From: an uncultured Collinsella sp.
GTDB lineage: Bacteria > Actinomycetota > Coriobacteriia > Coriobacteriales > Coriobacteriaceae
Length of the DNA: 64,000 nt
Direction: 5' to 3'
NCBI GenBank assembly: GCA_934667065.1
Contig: CAKULD010000002.1
Coordinates: 1-64,000 of the forward strand
Below the pieces are notes generated by a model that was not told the DNA's origin, ran no database searches, and worked only from the letters and a program-made list of their open reading frames with translations. Both the position numbers and the translations under genes were made by a program. Of this stretch, positions 1 through 8,181 are shown one piece after another. Each line of letters begins with the position of its first letter. Position 1 is the first letter of the stretch.

Positions 1-1275
1 CCAGGACTGCGCGGCGGTACCGTTGCCGGCATAGAGCTGGAGCCGGTTGCCGTCGTTCGTCCTCGAGCCGGGCAGGTCGATGCAGACCGAGGGGTCGTTG
101 GCGGACAGCAACGAGTAGGAGCCGTCCGCGCCCTTGACGGCGATCCATTTCTGGGCCCGCGTCCCGTTGTACGAGTAGAGCTGCAGGGGCGTGCCGTTGG
201 CCGTCGACGACGAGGGGCAGTCCACGGCCAGGCCGGAGCGGGCGCACCTCAGCACGACGTAGTCCCCGTCGTGGGTGACCTGCCAGGCCTGGGCGTCGGT
301 CCCGTTGGACCCGTACGCCTGGAGCGGGCAGCCGTTCGACCTGCCCCCCATCCCGGCGTCGAAGACGGTCGAGCCCGAGACGAGGCTGGCGACGGTATAG
401 GTCCCGTCGGGAAGGTCGGAGGAATGGGCGGCGGCGAGCTCGTCGGCGCGATCCCATTTTTTCTCATTCGATTCGATTGTGATGTAGGCATAGTTCATAT
501 CAACGGAACCGCTGATTCCATCAACGCTTCCATCACTCGCATACTGCCAAAAGCTGTACTTGCCCGCATAATCACACTGATAATTATATTGTGCGATCCA
601 ATGGTCCCATGACGGCGAATTAAACACGGGGTCGGTCAGGATGTTGTTAAACCAATTTAAGTTGGCATAAATGCCGACCTTATAGCCAGCATTTATAATC
701 CGATTGCAAAAAACTGAAGCCCTTGAGGCGATACCTCCTTGGCGACCGTCAGCAATAATCGAATTATCCTCAAGATCATAGTAGATAGGCAGCTGTGGGC
801 TGTGGCCCGCGATGTTGCTAATAACGAATGCCGCTTCATCTGCCGCCTGTCCATCATCCCACGCATACGAGTAAAGATAGATACCGTACGGAATCCCCAA
901 GCGCTCACACTCAGAGATATTACGCTGGAACTGATAATCAGTCCTTCCCCCAAAAGACGGCGCACCAAAGCCAACACGGAGAATAGCGAAATCAACACCG
1001 CTCGCCTTCACGGCATCCCAATTGATATTGCCCTGGTGCTCGCTCACATCGATACCCTGAGCAGTAACACCGTCAGGTAGCCTGCTGAGCGAATACGTTG
1101 AAATTCCAGCATCTTCGGAGTCTTCTTCAGGAGTAATTGACTGACCATCTTGAAAGCGCCAAGAATTTTCAACAAGAACTCTCGAAGATTCGTCAGCAAA
1201 AGACGGTGTCGCGACAACAACCAATGACACGACCATAGCAATGATAAAGACAAACGCCCTCTTAAACTGACCCAT
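1..1275 (-). CDS. GH25 lysozyme with C-terminal ricin-type lectin domain, 3' end outside window
   Basis: Partial gene: 425 codons are visible and the C-terminus runs off the left edge. The start is the ATG at 1273-1275. A signal peptide follows (MGQFKRAFVFIIAMVVSLVV... ending near ATPSFA), then a linker. The GH25 catalytic domain begins with GIDVSEHQGNINWDAV and contains the acidic motifs YYDLED and DMNYAYI typical of Cellosyl-type muramidases, so it should be secreted and cleave peptidoglycan. From about residue 275 to the edge there are ricin B-type lectin repeats (LQLYSYNGTRAQKW, LQLYAGNGTAAQSW), probably for carbohydrate binding. The lectin part is clearly GC-richer than the catalytic part, with the change near position 455, which suggests a domain fusion or segmental recombination. 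Family assignment is strong; the substrate is inferred. Confidence 0.88.
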   Translation of the reverse strand, partial: MGQFKRAFVFIIAMVVSLVVVATPSFADESSRVLVENSWRFQDGQSITPEEDSEDAGISTYSLSRLPDGVTAQGIDVSEHQGNINWDAVKASGVDFAILRVGFGAPSFGGRTDYQFQRNISECERLGIPYGIYLYSYAWDDGQAADEAAFVISNIAGHSPQLPIYYDLEDNSIIADGRQGGIASRASVFCNRIINAGYKVGIYANLNWFNNILTDPVFNSPSWDHWIAQYNYQCDYAGKYSFWQYASDGSVDGISGSVDMNYAYITIESNEKKWDRADELAAAHSSDLPDGTYTVASLVSGSTVFDAGMGGRSNGCPLQAYGSNGTDAQAWQVTHDGDYVVLRCARSGLAVDCPSSSTANGTPLQLYSYNGTRAQKWIAVKGADGSYSLLSANDPSVCIDLPGSRTNDGNRLQLYAGNGTAAQSW

Positions 1276-1515
1276 AGCTATTCCAAATTCTCGTAACAAG
1301 CCAAAGTTAATCAAAAGTGCATTTTAGCGAATACGCGCTGACGCAGACAACGCATCTGCTTAATAACAGATTTAATAGGAGGCTGACATCAGGGGTCAGA
1401 ATGCGCCAACTGTCGCAATATACAGAGGAATACGCCATCCATTGTGGCAAGACTAGATTAACCAAAGAAAGGAGTGCGACGAGATATGGTTTATGGCGGC
1501 GCCTAGATGCATTGT

Positions 1516-2280
1516 CTATTCATTGGCATGTCCCCATGTAATACTACTTTTATCACGCCCGTTTCTCTTTTTATCCCAAGAATCAAATAAGAAGCAATCA
1601 AATTCATAGAACTCTGTATCTCGAAAGGAAAACTGTCTATCTTCATTGTTCGTGGAAATATTCACGATGTACGGGTTATTTACCGATCGTAATTCATATT
1701 GACGAACTCTCGCACAGGGCAACAATTGTTTAAAAACAGAATAATTAAACGAATCGTCAAGTTTAATGTGATCCACCAGATCGGGATAGTTATTTTTCTT
1801 TCGGTAGTTCATAAATAACGCAAGGTTTATTGCGCATAAGCTAAAAGCATCGTTTCTAACCCGTTTTGAATAATAGGCGACTCCATCAAAACCAAGCTTC
1901 TTGGCACCCAGCATGAGTGACTGCGAAACAATATACTCGGATTTAAATGACCTTCCAGGCTCTTCAACGCGATATGAAGTCGCAAACATTAGAATAATTA
2001 ACTTAAGCCAGCAGTGTAATTCATCGTTTCCGAAATTATTCAAATGCGAAAAAATACGTGAAGAGACAGCGAGATTTAGTATTTTTTGTTTTCCGTCCAA
2101 CAATACAGGCGAAACATTAAAATCCGCTTCAGGAGGAAATCCCGTTTCAATCCAACAACCATAAGAAGAGTTTGATAAATATTAGCAGGGATTACCTGGG
2201 ATACTGAATCTATAGTTACCTGATTTTGATCTAAGCGAACGCCAAAAAATAACAATACGCTCAGGTTTTCTATTAATCAT
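1516..2280 (-). pseudogene. RES-domain protein gene, interrupted by an in-frame stop
   Basis: The open part (1516-2103) encodes EYIVSQSLMLGAKKLGFDGV and similar motifs resembling the C-terminal half of RES-domain proteins. Reading upstream in the same frame, coding sense continues through a TAA at 2182-2184 to about 2280. It gives YRFSIPGNPC, then the stop, then YLSNSSYGCWIETG, which matches the 'RYSIPG.PCLYLG....CW' signature I know from this family. The stop therefore sits where a sense codon is expected. Further upstream the frame closes, so the 5' end is missing too. RES domains are known as NAD-degrading toxins (type II TA). No partner antitoxin gene is visible. A short product from the TTG at 2103 cannot be excluded. 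The gene is AT-richer than the housekeeping genes of the window. Confidence 0.6.
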
Positions 2281-2369
2281 GGGGATAATCTTTTGGACCA
2301 ACGTCCATAATTATTATATTAGGGCTTAGACAACACGCTCTTCAACTGATTGAGAAGGGGCCGCCAGCA

Positions 2370-3056
2370 ATGGAAAAGGAAACTCTTAATGAAATCGGAA
2401 ATACTCTGATTGATCTATGTCCTTCAATCGTGGCCTCAGTAAATCCCATTGCGGGAATTGTGACTGAAGCAATTGTAAAAGGTACCGAAGCCAAAAATCG
2501 TGTATTCGCAAATAAGCTTAAGTATTATCTCGAACAATTAGATAAAATCTCTAACCAAGAATCCGAAGACTTCTGCCAGCAATTAGCAGCAAAAAAAGAA
2601 GACGACTTGGTATTCATACTTACCGCAATTGATCAAACCCTAGAAAAGGACTCGATTGCTTATCAAGCTAACGCCACGGCATCGTATCTTATGAGACATA
2701 TTTCCAGCAATGAATTCAAGCGAATCTGTATTGCGCTAAAAACAACAATTAAGACTGACCTTGAATTTAGCGCAAACAACATCAACAAACACGATTTGTG
2801 TTATCACGTGTGCCTTCAATCACTCTCCCAATCTGGAATCTGGTATATCTCTGGGGTATCCAACGGTGGGGAGCAATTGTATTCACCCACGCTTTTAGGA
2901 CATCTTGTTGATCAGTACGCCGTTAGCGTTTCAGATACAGAACGATATCCTGACCCAAAAATAAGAAGCTATGCAACTATGGGGCTCAATTATCAATTTA
3001 ATGATTCGACTTTTTACGAGAGAAGTGAGCCTACCATATACTGGAAGGAAGTGTAA
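2370..3056 (+). CDS. hypothetical protein, 228 aa
   Basis: I do not recognise the family. The protein starts at an ATG with a weak purine-rich stretch (GAGAAGGGG) about 10 nt upstream. It has a moderately hydrophobic segment at about residues 15-38 (PSIVASVNPIAGIVTEAIV), followed by a charged, probably helical region (LKYYLEQLDKI...). The C-terminal half is mixed and polar with no visible catalytic motif. Composition is AT-rich and Ile/Asn/Lys-rich, unlike the 60% GC core genes, which points to transfer. It lies alone between the RES pseudogene and the DUF4869/ATPase remnant, inside an island of toxin- and defence-like modules. A role there is only guilt by association. Confidence 0.6.
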   Translation: MEKETLNEIGNTLIDLCPSIVASVNPIAGIVTEAIVKGTEAKNRVFANKLKYYLEQLDKISNQESEDFCQQLAAKKEDDLVFILTAIDQTLEKDSIAYQANATASYLMRHISSNEFKRICIALKTTIKTDLEFSANNINKHDLCYHVCLQSLSQSGIWYISGVSNGGEQLYSPTLLGHLVDQYAVSVSDTERYPDPKIRSYATMGLNYQFNDSTFYERSEPTIYWKEV

Positions 3057-3085
3057 AAAGCAAGACTCTACTCTGTTGTGGTTAA

Positions 3086-3304
3086 CAAAAAGCGCGGACG
3101 AAATATCACATTGACTACGGTAACACGGGCGATGTCGTTCACGCGATGTTCGATCTTGTTCCCATAGCCGCAAAATGCCTAAGGGAAAACTCCTGACACG
3201 AGCTTTCGTGATACAAGAGCCGCTTGACCGAGGAGTATTTAAACCCCAACGCCCTCGCGGCTCTTGAAAGCACTTTGCCGGATCTTGGAACTACTTCGTT
3301 CTAG
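3086..3304 (+). pseudogene. remnant of a second DUF4869 / P-loop-TOPRIM-like gene pair
   Basis: Two C-terminal scraps lie in the same order as the intact pair at 5899-7325. From 3086 to 3196 the frame reads KARTKYHIDYGNTGDVVHAM...AAKCLRENS-stop, matching the end of the DUF4869 protein (KARFTARVINSGQIVHTM...SAKCLREARA). From 3212 to 3304 it reads YKSRLTEEYLNP...LPDLGTTSF-stop, matching the end of the ATPase (YKKEALNP...LPKLGITSN). Everything between is deleted. As in the intact copy, the final TAG overlaps the stop of the convergent glycosyltransferase fragment through a CTAG. Found by manual translation only. Confidence 0.7.
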
Positions 3305-3878
3305 AGCGAGAAGTGCTCGCTCTCGGAGGAAAGGTTTGGTCCGAGCCACGGATCGCCCGTCAAGAAGAACTCCGGCCAGCGCTGCATAAACAGCGCTTGC
3401 TCGCGCTTCCAGCGACGCAGCTTTTCCTCGTTGGCCTCTTCCCTGCCGCGCGAGGTGAACTCGTAGTGGTACAGCTCGGCATAGGGCGTAAAGATGGTGC
3501 GGTAGCCCGCCTCCCATACACGCAGGCAAAAGTCTACGTCGTTAAAGCCGACAGCGATTTCCTCGTTGTAGCCGTCGACCTGCTCAAATACGTCGCGTCG
3601 GACCATCTGGTAGGCACCCGTTACGGCGCTAAAGTTACCCGGGCGCACAGCGCGGGCAAGATAGCCCTCACGCTTGGCCGAGAAATCCTGGTTGGCATGG
3701 GCGAGTGCGCCACGCACGCTAACAACAATGCCAGCGTGTTGCACCAGATGATCGGCAAAGTAGAGCTTGGCGCCCACCACACCCGCATCGGGACGCTGCA
3801 GATAGCCCATCATCTCTTCGATAAAGTCCGGGCTAATAACCTCGGTATCGTTGTTGAGCAGCAGCAGGTAGTCGCCCT
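3301..3878 (-). pseudogene. 3' fragment of GT2 glycosyltransferase gene (copy 1)
   Basis: Nearly identical to the last about 190 codons of the intact gene at 11996-14482, including its stop codon, in the same orientation. Matching stretches include DAGVVGAKLYFADHLVQHAG and FTPYAELYHYEFTSRGREEA. Similarity ends abruptly at about 3878, after the LLLLNND region. No start or N-terminal domain is present, so it is not a functional enzyme. It differs at scattered residues (for example FFLTGDPWLGPNLSSESEHF), so it is a diverged allele and not a recent exact duplicate. Confidence 0.85.
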
Positions 3879-4386
3879 AACATTTTTTTCAATACTCATC
3901 CTGCATAAGGTTCCGCAAAGGCTGTCACGATAAACGACATCTAAATTTCGAGGGTCAAAATAAGGGTATCGCTTACAGCAAATAACATTGGAATATAGTG
4001 GCTTGGAGTCAGTAAAGTTCGATTAAGCATACGGCAAGTGAAAGGAACGCATGAACGGTGGTGACCGGCAGCAAAACACACCAACTTCAGTCCATCAGTA
4101 ATGCCAATCCAGGCGGTTCCGCAAGTACACAAATACCTCATCGAAAGGGACAGCAGTCAATTAGAATTAATTAAGGTATTGCGAACAGTTTCACTAACTT
4201 ACCAAGGCAGCATTAGACGCGTTGGACGTGAGATTGTCCAAAAAAATGCCCCAATGTTTCGCTTGTATCAGAGGCGTCTGGGGCTTCACTGATAGGGTAA
4301 TCGGATTAACGGATTATAGAAAGGCCAAGCATGGACTCCACGAGTCAAACACCAGTATATGACGCCCGCACGCGTCTTTGAGTCTT
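3879..4386. other. non-coding gap between glycosyltransferase fragment 1 and the PBECR4 gene
   Basis: No supported gene. The short open frames here lack ribosome binding sites and coding-like composition. One hairpin-like pairing (GCCCCA at about 4249, TGGGGC at about 4279) is visible. The sequence is AT-rich and probably consists of gene debris. Confidence 0.4.
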
Positions 4387-4995
4387 CTAATGGGCGAGAA
4401 GGCAAGGGTCTAAGAGAGACTTGATCATGCTTGGAAGTTGGGAATCATCGAACTCGCCATCTTTAAACAAGAGAGAATCATATAACTTCTTATCGTTCTG
4501 TCTCGAAAAGATATGAGTGACCAGATGCACGTCGCGACTCTTTAAAAAACAGTCTTCGTCCCTTAAAGATTCAGCAACATAACAACCGCCCCTATAGTTC
4601 ATAAGTAAGGAAAAGTGCAAGTCTGTTGTTCCAAACTTATAGCACTGCGTTTTTGTTGATATGTCTTCGAGCATAAAGCACTCGGAGGTTGCAAAAGATG
4701 CAAGCTGCACAATGTGAGCAACTTTTCTGCGGCACAGAGTATAGGGATGACGATTCGAAAAGTCGATCTGCGATGCAGCGAGTTTTCCCTTAGATGCCAA
4801 TTTGAAAAACTGATTAGCCGGCAAATGGCTATCTACGCCAGTTAGATGCTTGAAATTTACGGCCTTATAAATTACTTCGATATACCTGTCATCGAAAACG
4901 TACATGAATGACTTTCCGACAAGAAAACGACGATAAAGTTCTGCGGCCTGATTAATTGCCGCAACTATCGCTTTCCGATCTTCAGCCCTTCCCAT
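4387..4995 (-). CDS. PBECR4-domain (RelE/barnase-like nuclease) protein, putative toxin
   Basis: A 202-aa protein. The pattern FDDRYIEVIYKAVNFKHLTG...FFKLASKGKL...NRHPYTLCRRKVAHI...TKTQCYKFGTTDLHFSLLM fits the PBECR4 family as I know it (phage-barnase-EndoU-ColicinE5/D-RelE-like nuclease), a predicted RNase fold found in phage and TA contexts. The start ATG (4993-4995) has GGAG 5 nt upstream. A Rho-independent-terminator-like hairpin with a T-tract lies only 13-37 nt upstream of the start, preceded by a structured, partly repetitive stretch (separate entry). No protein antitoxin partner is seen. Family call is moderate; toxin activity is inferred. Confidence 0.65.
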   Translation of the reverse strand: MGRAEDRKAIVAAINQAAELYRRFLVGKSFMYVFDDRYIEVIYKAVNFKHLTGVDSHLPANQFFKLASKGKLAASQIDFSNRHPYTLCRRKVAHIVQLASFATSECFMLEDISTKTQCYKFGTTDLHFSLLMNYRGGCYVAESLRDEDCFLKSRDVHLVTHIFSRQNDKKLYDSLLFKDGEFDDSQLPSMIKSLLDPCLLAH

Positions 4996-5007
4996 GCCGC
5001 TCCAATC

Positions 5008-5032
5008 AAAAAAGCCGAGAATAGACTCGGCT
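5008..5032 (-). terminator. Rho-independent terminator / attenuator before the PBECR4 gene
   Basis: AGCCGAG and CTCGGCT (5013-5019, 5026-5032) form a 7-bp stem with a 6-nt loop. Six Ts follow on the minus strand, ending just before the GGAG of the nuclease gene. Confidence 0.7.
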
Positions 5033-5190
5033 GATAATCAAAGAGGCGGTTTTCTGCTGGCTGTCAGCCGCGGTGTCCTCACGGAAACCTAATTGTCGCC
5101 GGAATTAAAGTCCCCGGCGCGGACTCACCTTATCTCCCCGGTGCGGGCTCGATATCCTCTCGGATATCTAATCGTCTTGGACTTTAACCT
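5008..5190 (-). ncRNA. candidate structured leader RNA / RNA antitoxin upstream of the PBECR4 gene
   Basis: Read on the minus strand, TTAAAGTCC (5179-5187) can pair with GGACTTTAA (5105-5113), enclosing a perfect GATATCC-GAGA-GGATATC hairpin (5151-5168). A related hairpin with one mismatch lies at 5072-5089. Inside are two tandem 24-nt units beginning GAGCCCGCACCGGGGA and GAGTCCGCGCCGGGGA. The stretch ends in the terminator at 5008-5032. The order structured repeats, terminator, nuclease gene resembles type III toxin-antitoxin loci. The boundaries and promoter are not defined, and I cannot fold the sequence here. Confidence 0.45.
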
Positions 5191-5311
5191 GCCCAAGCAC
5201 AGTACAGCTTTTACGTGCCGCCACACGGAGCATGGCTCATTACTATTATCTATGAATCAAGCCTGTAAAGCAAGCTACGCACAGGCATGGTCAGATTTAA
5301 TTCACCTTGCT

Positions 5312-5454
5312 CTAAAGCGAGAAATACTCGCCCTCAGCGGATAAGTTCGGCCCCAACCACGGATCACCGTTGAGGGAGAACTCCGGCCAGCGTTTCATGA
5401 ACAGTGCCTGCTCGCGCTTCCAGCACTTAAGCTTTTCCTCGCTGGCCTCTTCCC
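5312..5454 (-). pseudogene. 3' fragment of GT2 glycosyltransferase gene (copy 2)
   Basis: The shortest copy: about 47 codons including the stop, matching the extreme C-terminus of the 11996-14482 gene (KREQALFMKRWPEF...GDPWLGPNLSAEGEYFSL). It is the most diverged copy (KLKCWK for KLRRWK, FMKRW for FMQRW). Similarity stops sharply at about 5454. Confidence 0.8.
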
Positions 5455-5485
5455 AAGTAAAATCAAAAACTAATAATACCTCGAC

Positions 5486-5638
5486 CTAGAACCGTTCAAG
5501 AATTTCCTCGGCGTTCCCTCGCAGATAGATATCTAGGTCCGGCACGGCAAACTGCACGTAGCCCCTCTGTGGTGCCTGTACGAGAGTCTTCTTAAGAGTC
5601 TCAAGCATTTCAATCTGTCGTTTCATGTCAAATCGCAT
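5486..5638 (-). CDS. small hypothetical protein, 50 aa
   Basis: Starts at ATG 5636-5638 with AGGA 9 nt upstream and ends at TAG 5486-5488. The product begins MRFDMKRQIEMLETLKKTL and ends AEEILERF: a charged, helical N-terminus and an acidic C-terminus, with no family I recognise. Directly upstream is a run of TATCG/CGATA motifs with a CTTATACAAG-type palindrome, also found at 10205-10239. This looks like an operator or promoter region. The gene could be an antitoxin-like or regulator remnant, or simply the surviving 5' end of a longer gene. Confidence 0.4.
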   Translation of the reverse strand: MRFDMKRQIEMLETLKKTLVQAPQRGYVQFAVPDLDIYLRGNAEEILERF

Positions 5639-5680
5639 CTTTATATTCCTATCGTAACTTATATCGAGATTTATCGGTTT

Positions 5681-5714
5681 ATATAAACTTGTATAAGCTT
5701 ATCGTGGAATATCG
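5681..5714 (-). promoter_or_regulatory. TATAARCTTGTATAARCTTATCG element, copy A
   Basis: About 30 of 34 bases match the element at 10205-10239. It contains overlapping palindromic CTTATACAAG/CGATA motifs and lies upstream of the 50-aa gene. It is likely an operator or promoter carried on mobile modules. Inferred from sequence only. Confidence 0.4.
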
Positions 5715-5898
5715 TTTGTTTCGACCCGCTAAATCCAACATATCGAGACAGGCAATTACCGCAGGATAGAAAGTTGTTACACCTGTAAAAGTCATCGGTT
5801 CGTTCTAACAGACATGTTAATTGACCCGTTACCCACTGCTTGAGTGAAATCGACCCCAACATGGTAAAGTAGTCGCAACAGGCAACCATGGAGGAACA

Positions 5899-6351
5899 AT
5901 GCTCAGCATTCACTACGGCGACAGAGACGATGTGATTTATGACACGTCGACATTCTTTGATTACAGCTATTCTCCCTCTTGGCTGCAAGACCCCCTGTCA
6001 CAGCGCATTATCAAATCTATTGATAATGGCACTGTTCTTGGCGCAAACGCAATTGACACCAAGGTGCTTGGCGTTATTCCGCCAGAGAAACTATCAACTG
6101 GCACCAAAACACTTCTACTGATGCTCTTTATGCCTCAAAACCTCTACAACGCCTCAACCTGCGGAGATAATTGCGCCTATTGGATCTTGCGCATCGCCTC
6201 CAAACATGACATCACCATCAACCTCTACCATATGATGGATTTTGGCAAAGCGCGTTTCACAGCCCGTGTCATCAATTCTGGACAGATTGTTCATACCATG
6301 GATGAGCTTGTCCTTATCTCGGCAAAATGTCTGAGGGAGGCTCGAGCATGA
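5899..6351 (+). CDS. DUF4869 domain protein
   Basis: A 150-aa protein starting MLSIHYGDRDDVIYDTSTFF, with GTVLGANAIDTKVLG, CGDNCAYWILRIA and NLYHMMDFGKARF, all in the order typical of DUF4869. The function of this family is unknown. The start has GGAGGAAC directly upstream. The last codons overlap the start of the ATPase gene (ATGA at 6348-6351), so the two are translationally coupled. A degraded copy of the same pair lies at 3086-3304, showing that the two genes travel together. With the island context this suggests a two-gene defence or toxin-like module, but nothing in this protein shows an activity. Confidence 0.75.
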   Translation: MLSIHYGDRDDVIYDTSTFFDYSYSPSWLQDPLSQRIIKSIDNGTVLGANAIDTKVLGVIPPEKLSTGTKTLLLMLFMPQNLYNASTCGDNCAYWILRIASKHDITINLYHMMDFGKARFTARVINSGQIVHTMDELVLISAKCLREARA

Positions 6352-7325
6352 GAGGGGAATATCAGCTGACCGTAAGGACCAATAAAGTTCAGGTCAAACT
6401 CACTATTCGCCGAAACCTCACCATCATCCAAGGCAAAAGCGCAACAGGCAAAACCACCCTGTTAGACAGCCTCCGTGCATACGAAAACCTAGGAGCCCAA
6501 AGCGGGATAATCGTTAATTGCGCAGCCCCCTGCCGCGTCATCGGCGGCAAAGATTGGGAAGCGCAACTCGGCCGCATCGATAACAGCATCGTGTTTGTGG
6601 ACGATACGCAAAAATTCGTAAGGAGCCATGCATTCCAGCATGCAGCTCGACACAGTTCCAACTACTACGTCATCGTTGCGAGGGATGAATTGCCCCAGCT
6701 CCCCTATAGCGTGGATGAGATCTATGGCCTCAAAAACACCAACAGGGCCACAACAAAATATCCTGTCTACACGCGCACGTACACTTCTGCCTACCGCATT
6801 TACGGAGACGAGCTCTACGATGGAGATCAGCCAGAAGAAGTCATCGTCGAAGACAGCAATGCCGGCTATGAGTTCTTTAAAGTCCTGTGCGCCAAAAGTA
6901 AAATTCGCTGCGTAAGTGCCGGTGGCAAATCAAACATATACGAAACCGCTCTGAGCTCCCCAGCCCAAAATTTGCTCGTAATTGCAGACGGGGCCGCTTT
7001 TGGGCCCGAGATGCCCTATGTCTATTCGCTCAGGAGATTTAAGAGGATCGAGCTCTTTTTGCCGGAATCGTTTGAATGGCTTGTGCTGAGATCGGGACTC
7101 TTCAACGATGTCGAAACGCAAGACATGCTCCTTCATCCTGCCGATTTCATCGACTGCGAGAAGTTCTTCAGTTGGGAACAGTTCTTTACTAAACAGCTTA
7201 GGGAGCTGACCAGAGACAGCTACCTAGCCTATAAAAAAGAAGCTCTCAATCCCGCCTACCTACAGCAACATGAGTTCAACACGGTTGCCGAATCGCTACC
7301 CAAACTCGGAATCACTTCGAACTAG
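6348..7325 (+). CDS. P-loop NTPase with TOPRIM-like C-terminal region, partner of DUF4869
   Basis: A 325-aa protein. I chose the ATG at 6348 over 6327 because GGGAGG lies 7 nt upstream and the ATGA overlap couples it to the previous gene. Walker A is GKSATGKT at about residues 29-36, and a Walker B-like SIVFVDD lies at about 85. After residue 160, VIVEDSNAGYEFF, then CVSAGGKSN, then LLVIADGAAFG resemble the Glu / Gly-rich / Asp order of TOPRIM-like domains, as in compact OLD-type nucleases. That reading is an inference. The ABC signature region is short or absent. The stop TAG overlaps the stop of the convergent glycosyltransferase fragment (CTAG 7322-7325). Confidence 0.6.
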   Translation: MRGEYQLTVRTNKVQVKLTIRRNLTIIQGKSATGKTTLLDSLRAYENLGAQSGIIVNCAAPCRVIGGKDWEAQLGRIDNSIVFVDDTQKFVRSHAFQHAARHSSNYYVIVARDELPQLPYSVDEIYGLKNTNRATTKYPVYTRTYTSAYRIYGDELYDGDQPEEVIVEDSNAGYEFFKVLCAKSKIRCVSAGGKSNIYETALSSPAQNLLVIADGAAFGPEMPYVYSLRRFKRIELFLPESFEWLVLRSGLFNDVETQDMLLHPADFIDCEKFFSWEQFFTKQLRELTRDSYLAYKKEALNPAYLQQHEFNTVAESLPKLGITSN

Positions 7326-7587
7326 AGCGAGAAATACTCGCTCTCAGCGGAAAGGTTTGGTCCGAGCCATGGATCGCCATCGAGGAAGAACTCCGGCCAG
7401 CGCTGCATGAACAGCGCCTGCTCGCGCTTCCAGCGGCGCAGCTTTTCCTCGTTGGCCTCTTCCCTGCCGCGAGAGGTGAACTCGTAGTGGTACAGCTCCG
7501 CATAGGGCGTAAATACGGTGCGGTAGCCCGCCTTCCACGCGCGCAGGCAAAAGTCAGCGTCGCTAAAGCCGACGGCGAATTCCTCGT
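7322..7587 (-). pseudogene. 3' fragment of GT2 glycosyltransferase gene (copy 3)
   Basis: About 88 C-terminal codons of the 11996-14482 gene, with the stop codon, ending abruptly at about 7587. It contains TPYAELYHYEFTSRGREEAN and GDPWLGPNLSAESEYFSL. It is tail-to-tail with the intact DUF4869/ATPase pair, the same junction as at 3301-3304. Confidence 0.83.
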
Positions 7588-7599
7588 GATCGCGTCAAA

Positions 7600-7850
7600 A
7601 ATGTTGGTGTAAGGGTGGCACCCTAGCGACCGTTTAACGAAGAACGGCCTTCGTCCTAGAATCTGAAATCACCACAACAACAGGTTCTAGGAAAGGACGA
7701 AGGCCGCTATGGAATCTTATCAGACCCAACGCCGGACATGCTCGCCATGCCCCGGTTCGACGACGGAGCCATCGACATGCAGGAGCTGCTGCGCAGGCTC
7801 GCCGGGCAGGTCGTCAATGTCCATTTCGTCTCTTTTAGTGCTGAATACGA
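7600..7850 (+). mobile_element. IS remnant (possibly IS256/mutator type)
   Basis: GGCCTTCGTCCT (7646-7657) and AGGACGAAGGCC (7694-7705) form a perfect 12-bp inverted repeat. A broken coding stretch follows, in which one frame reads PDMLAMPRFDDGAIDMQELL RRLAGQVVN. That resembles the N-terminal start of IS256-like transposases, then degenerates. There is no complete transposase. Family assignment is weak. Confidence 0.35.
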
Positions 7851-8084
7851 TGTATCGGGTTCATTTTCTCATGCCTTATAGGGAATATATGAGACGGCTG
7901 GATTCCTAGATGCCTGTTGTAAATGGATGTATGTGAGAAAGCTAACAACTAGTTAATAAGAGTTGCGTTTAGCATCAGGCAACGAAAATCGTTGCATTTT
8001 GTCTCAAGGGACCGAAGGGACCGAACATAGAATGTAATTCCTGTATGCACCGCATTAGCGATGACTTTAGGGTACTATACCGTT

Positions 8085-8170
8085 AGTGATGCAGTCATCG
8101 TGGACTCTAAGTGAGGCGATGACAAAGAAGGGTCGTTGTTCGGAAGCTTCCGGCAACGGCCCTTTGATTT
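8085..8170 (+). ncRNA. candidate structured RNA upstream of the Abi gene
   Basis: GTCATCG (8094-8100) pairs perfectly with CGATGAC (8117-8123). A second hairpin pairs AAGGGTCGTTG (8128-8138) with CAACGGCCCTT (8154-8164), 11 bp with one G-U, capped by the palindrome GGAAGCTTCC. TTTGATTT follows, so it looks like a terminator placed about 10 nt before the SD. A TACTAT/TATAC box at 8073-8080 could be the -10. Structured RNAs have been described upstream of AbiF-type genes, where they are thought to restrain the HEPN protein. Assignment to such a family here is inference. Confidence 0.5.
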
Positions 8171-8181
8171 AGGAGCTTGTT

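Noticed and set aside
249..1080. Open frames on both strands of 80-113 codons inside the GH25-lectin gene
   Set aside because: They are shadows of the lysozyme frame, which has a signal peptide, catalytic motifs and lectin repeats.
1317..1541. 74-codon plus-strand frame upstream of the lysozyme gene
   Set aside because: No SD, no protein-like motifs, and it overlaps the end of the RES pseudogene.
3941..4292. Two short frames (66 and 63 codons) in the gap before the PBECR4 gene
   Set aside because: No SD and no recognisable composition, though the second (4101-4292) cannot be excluded outright.
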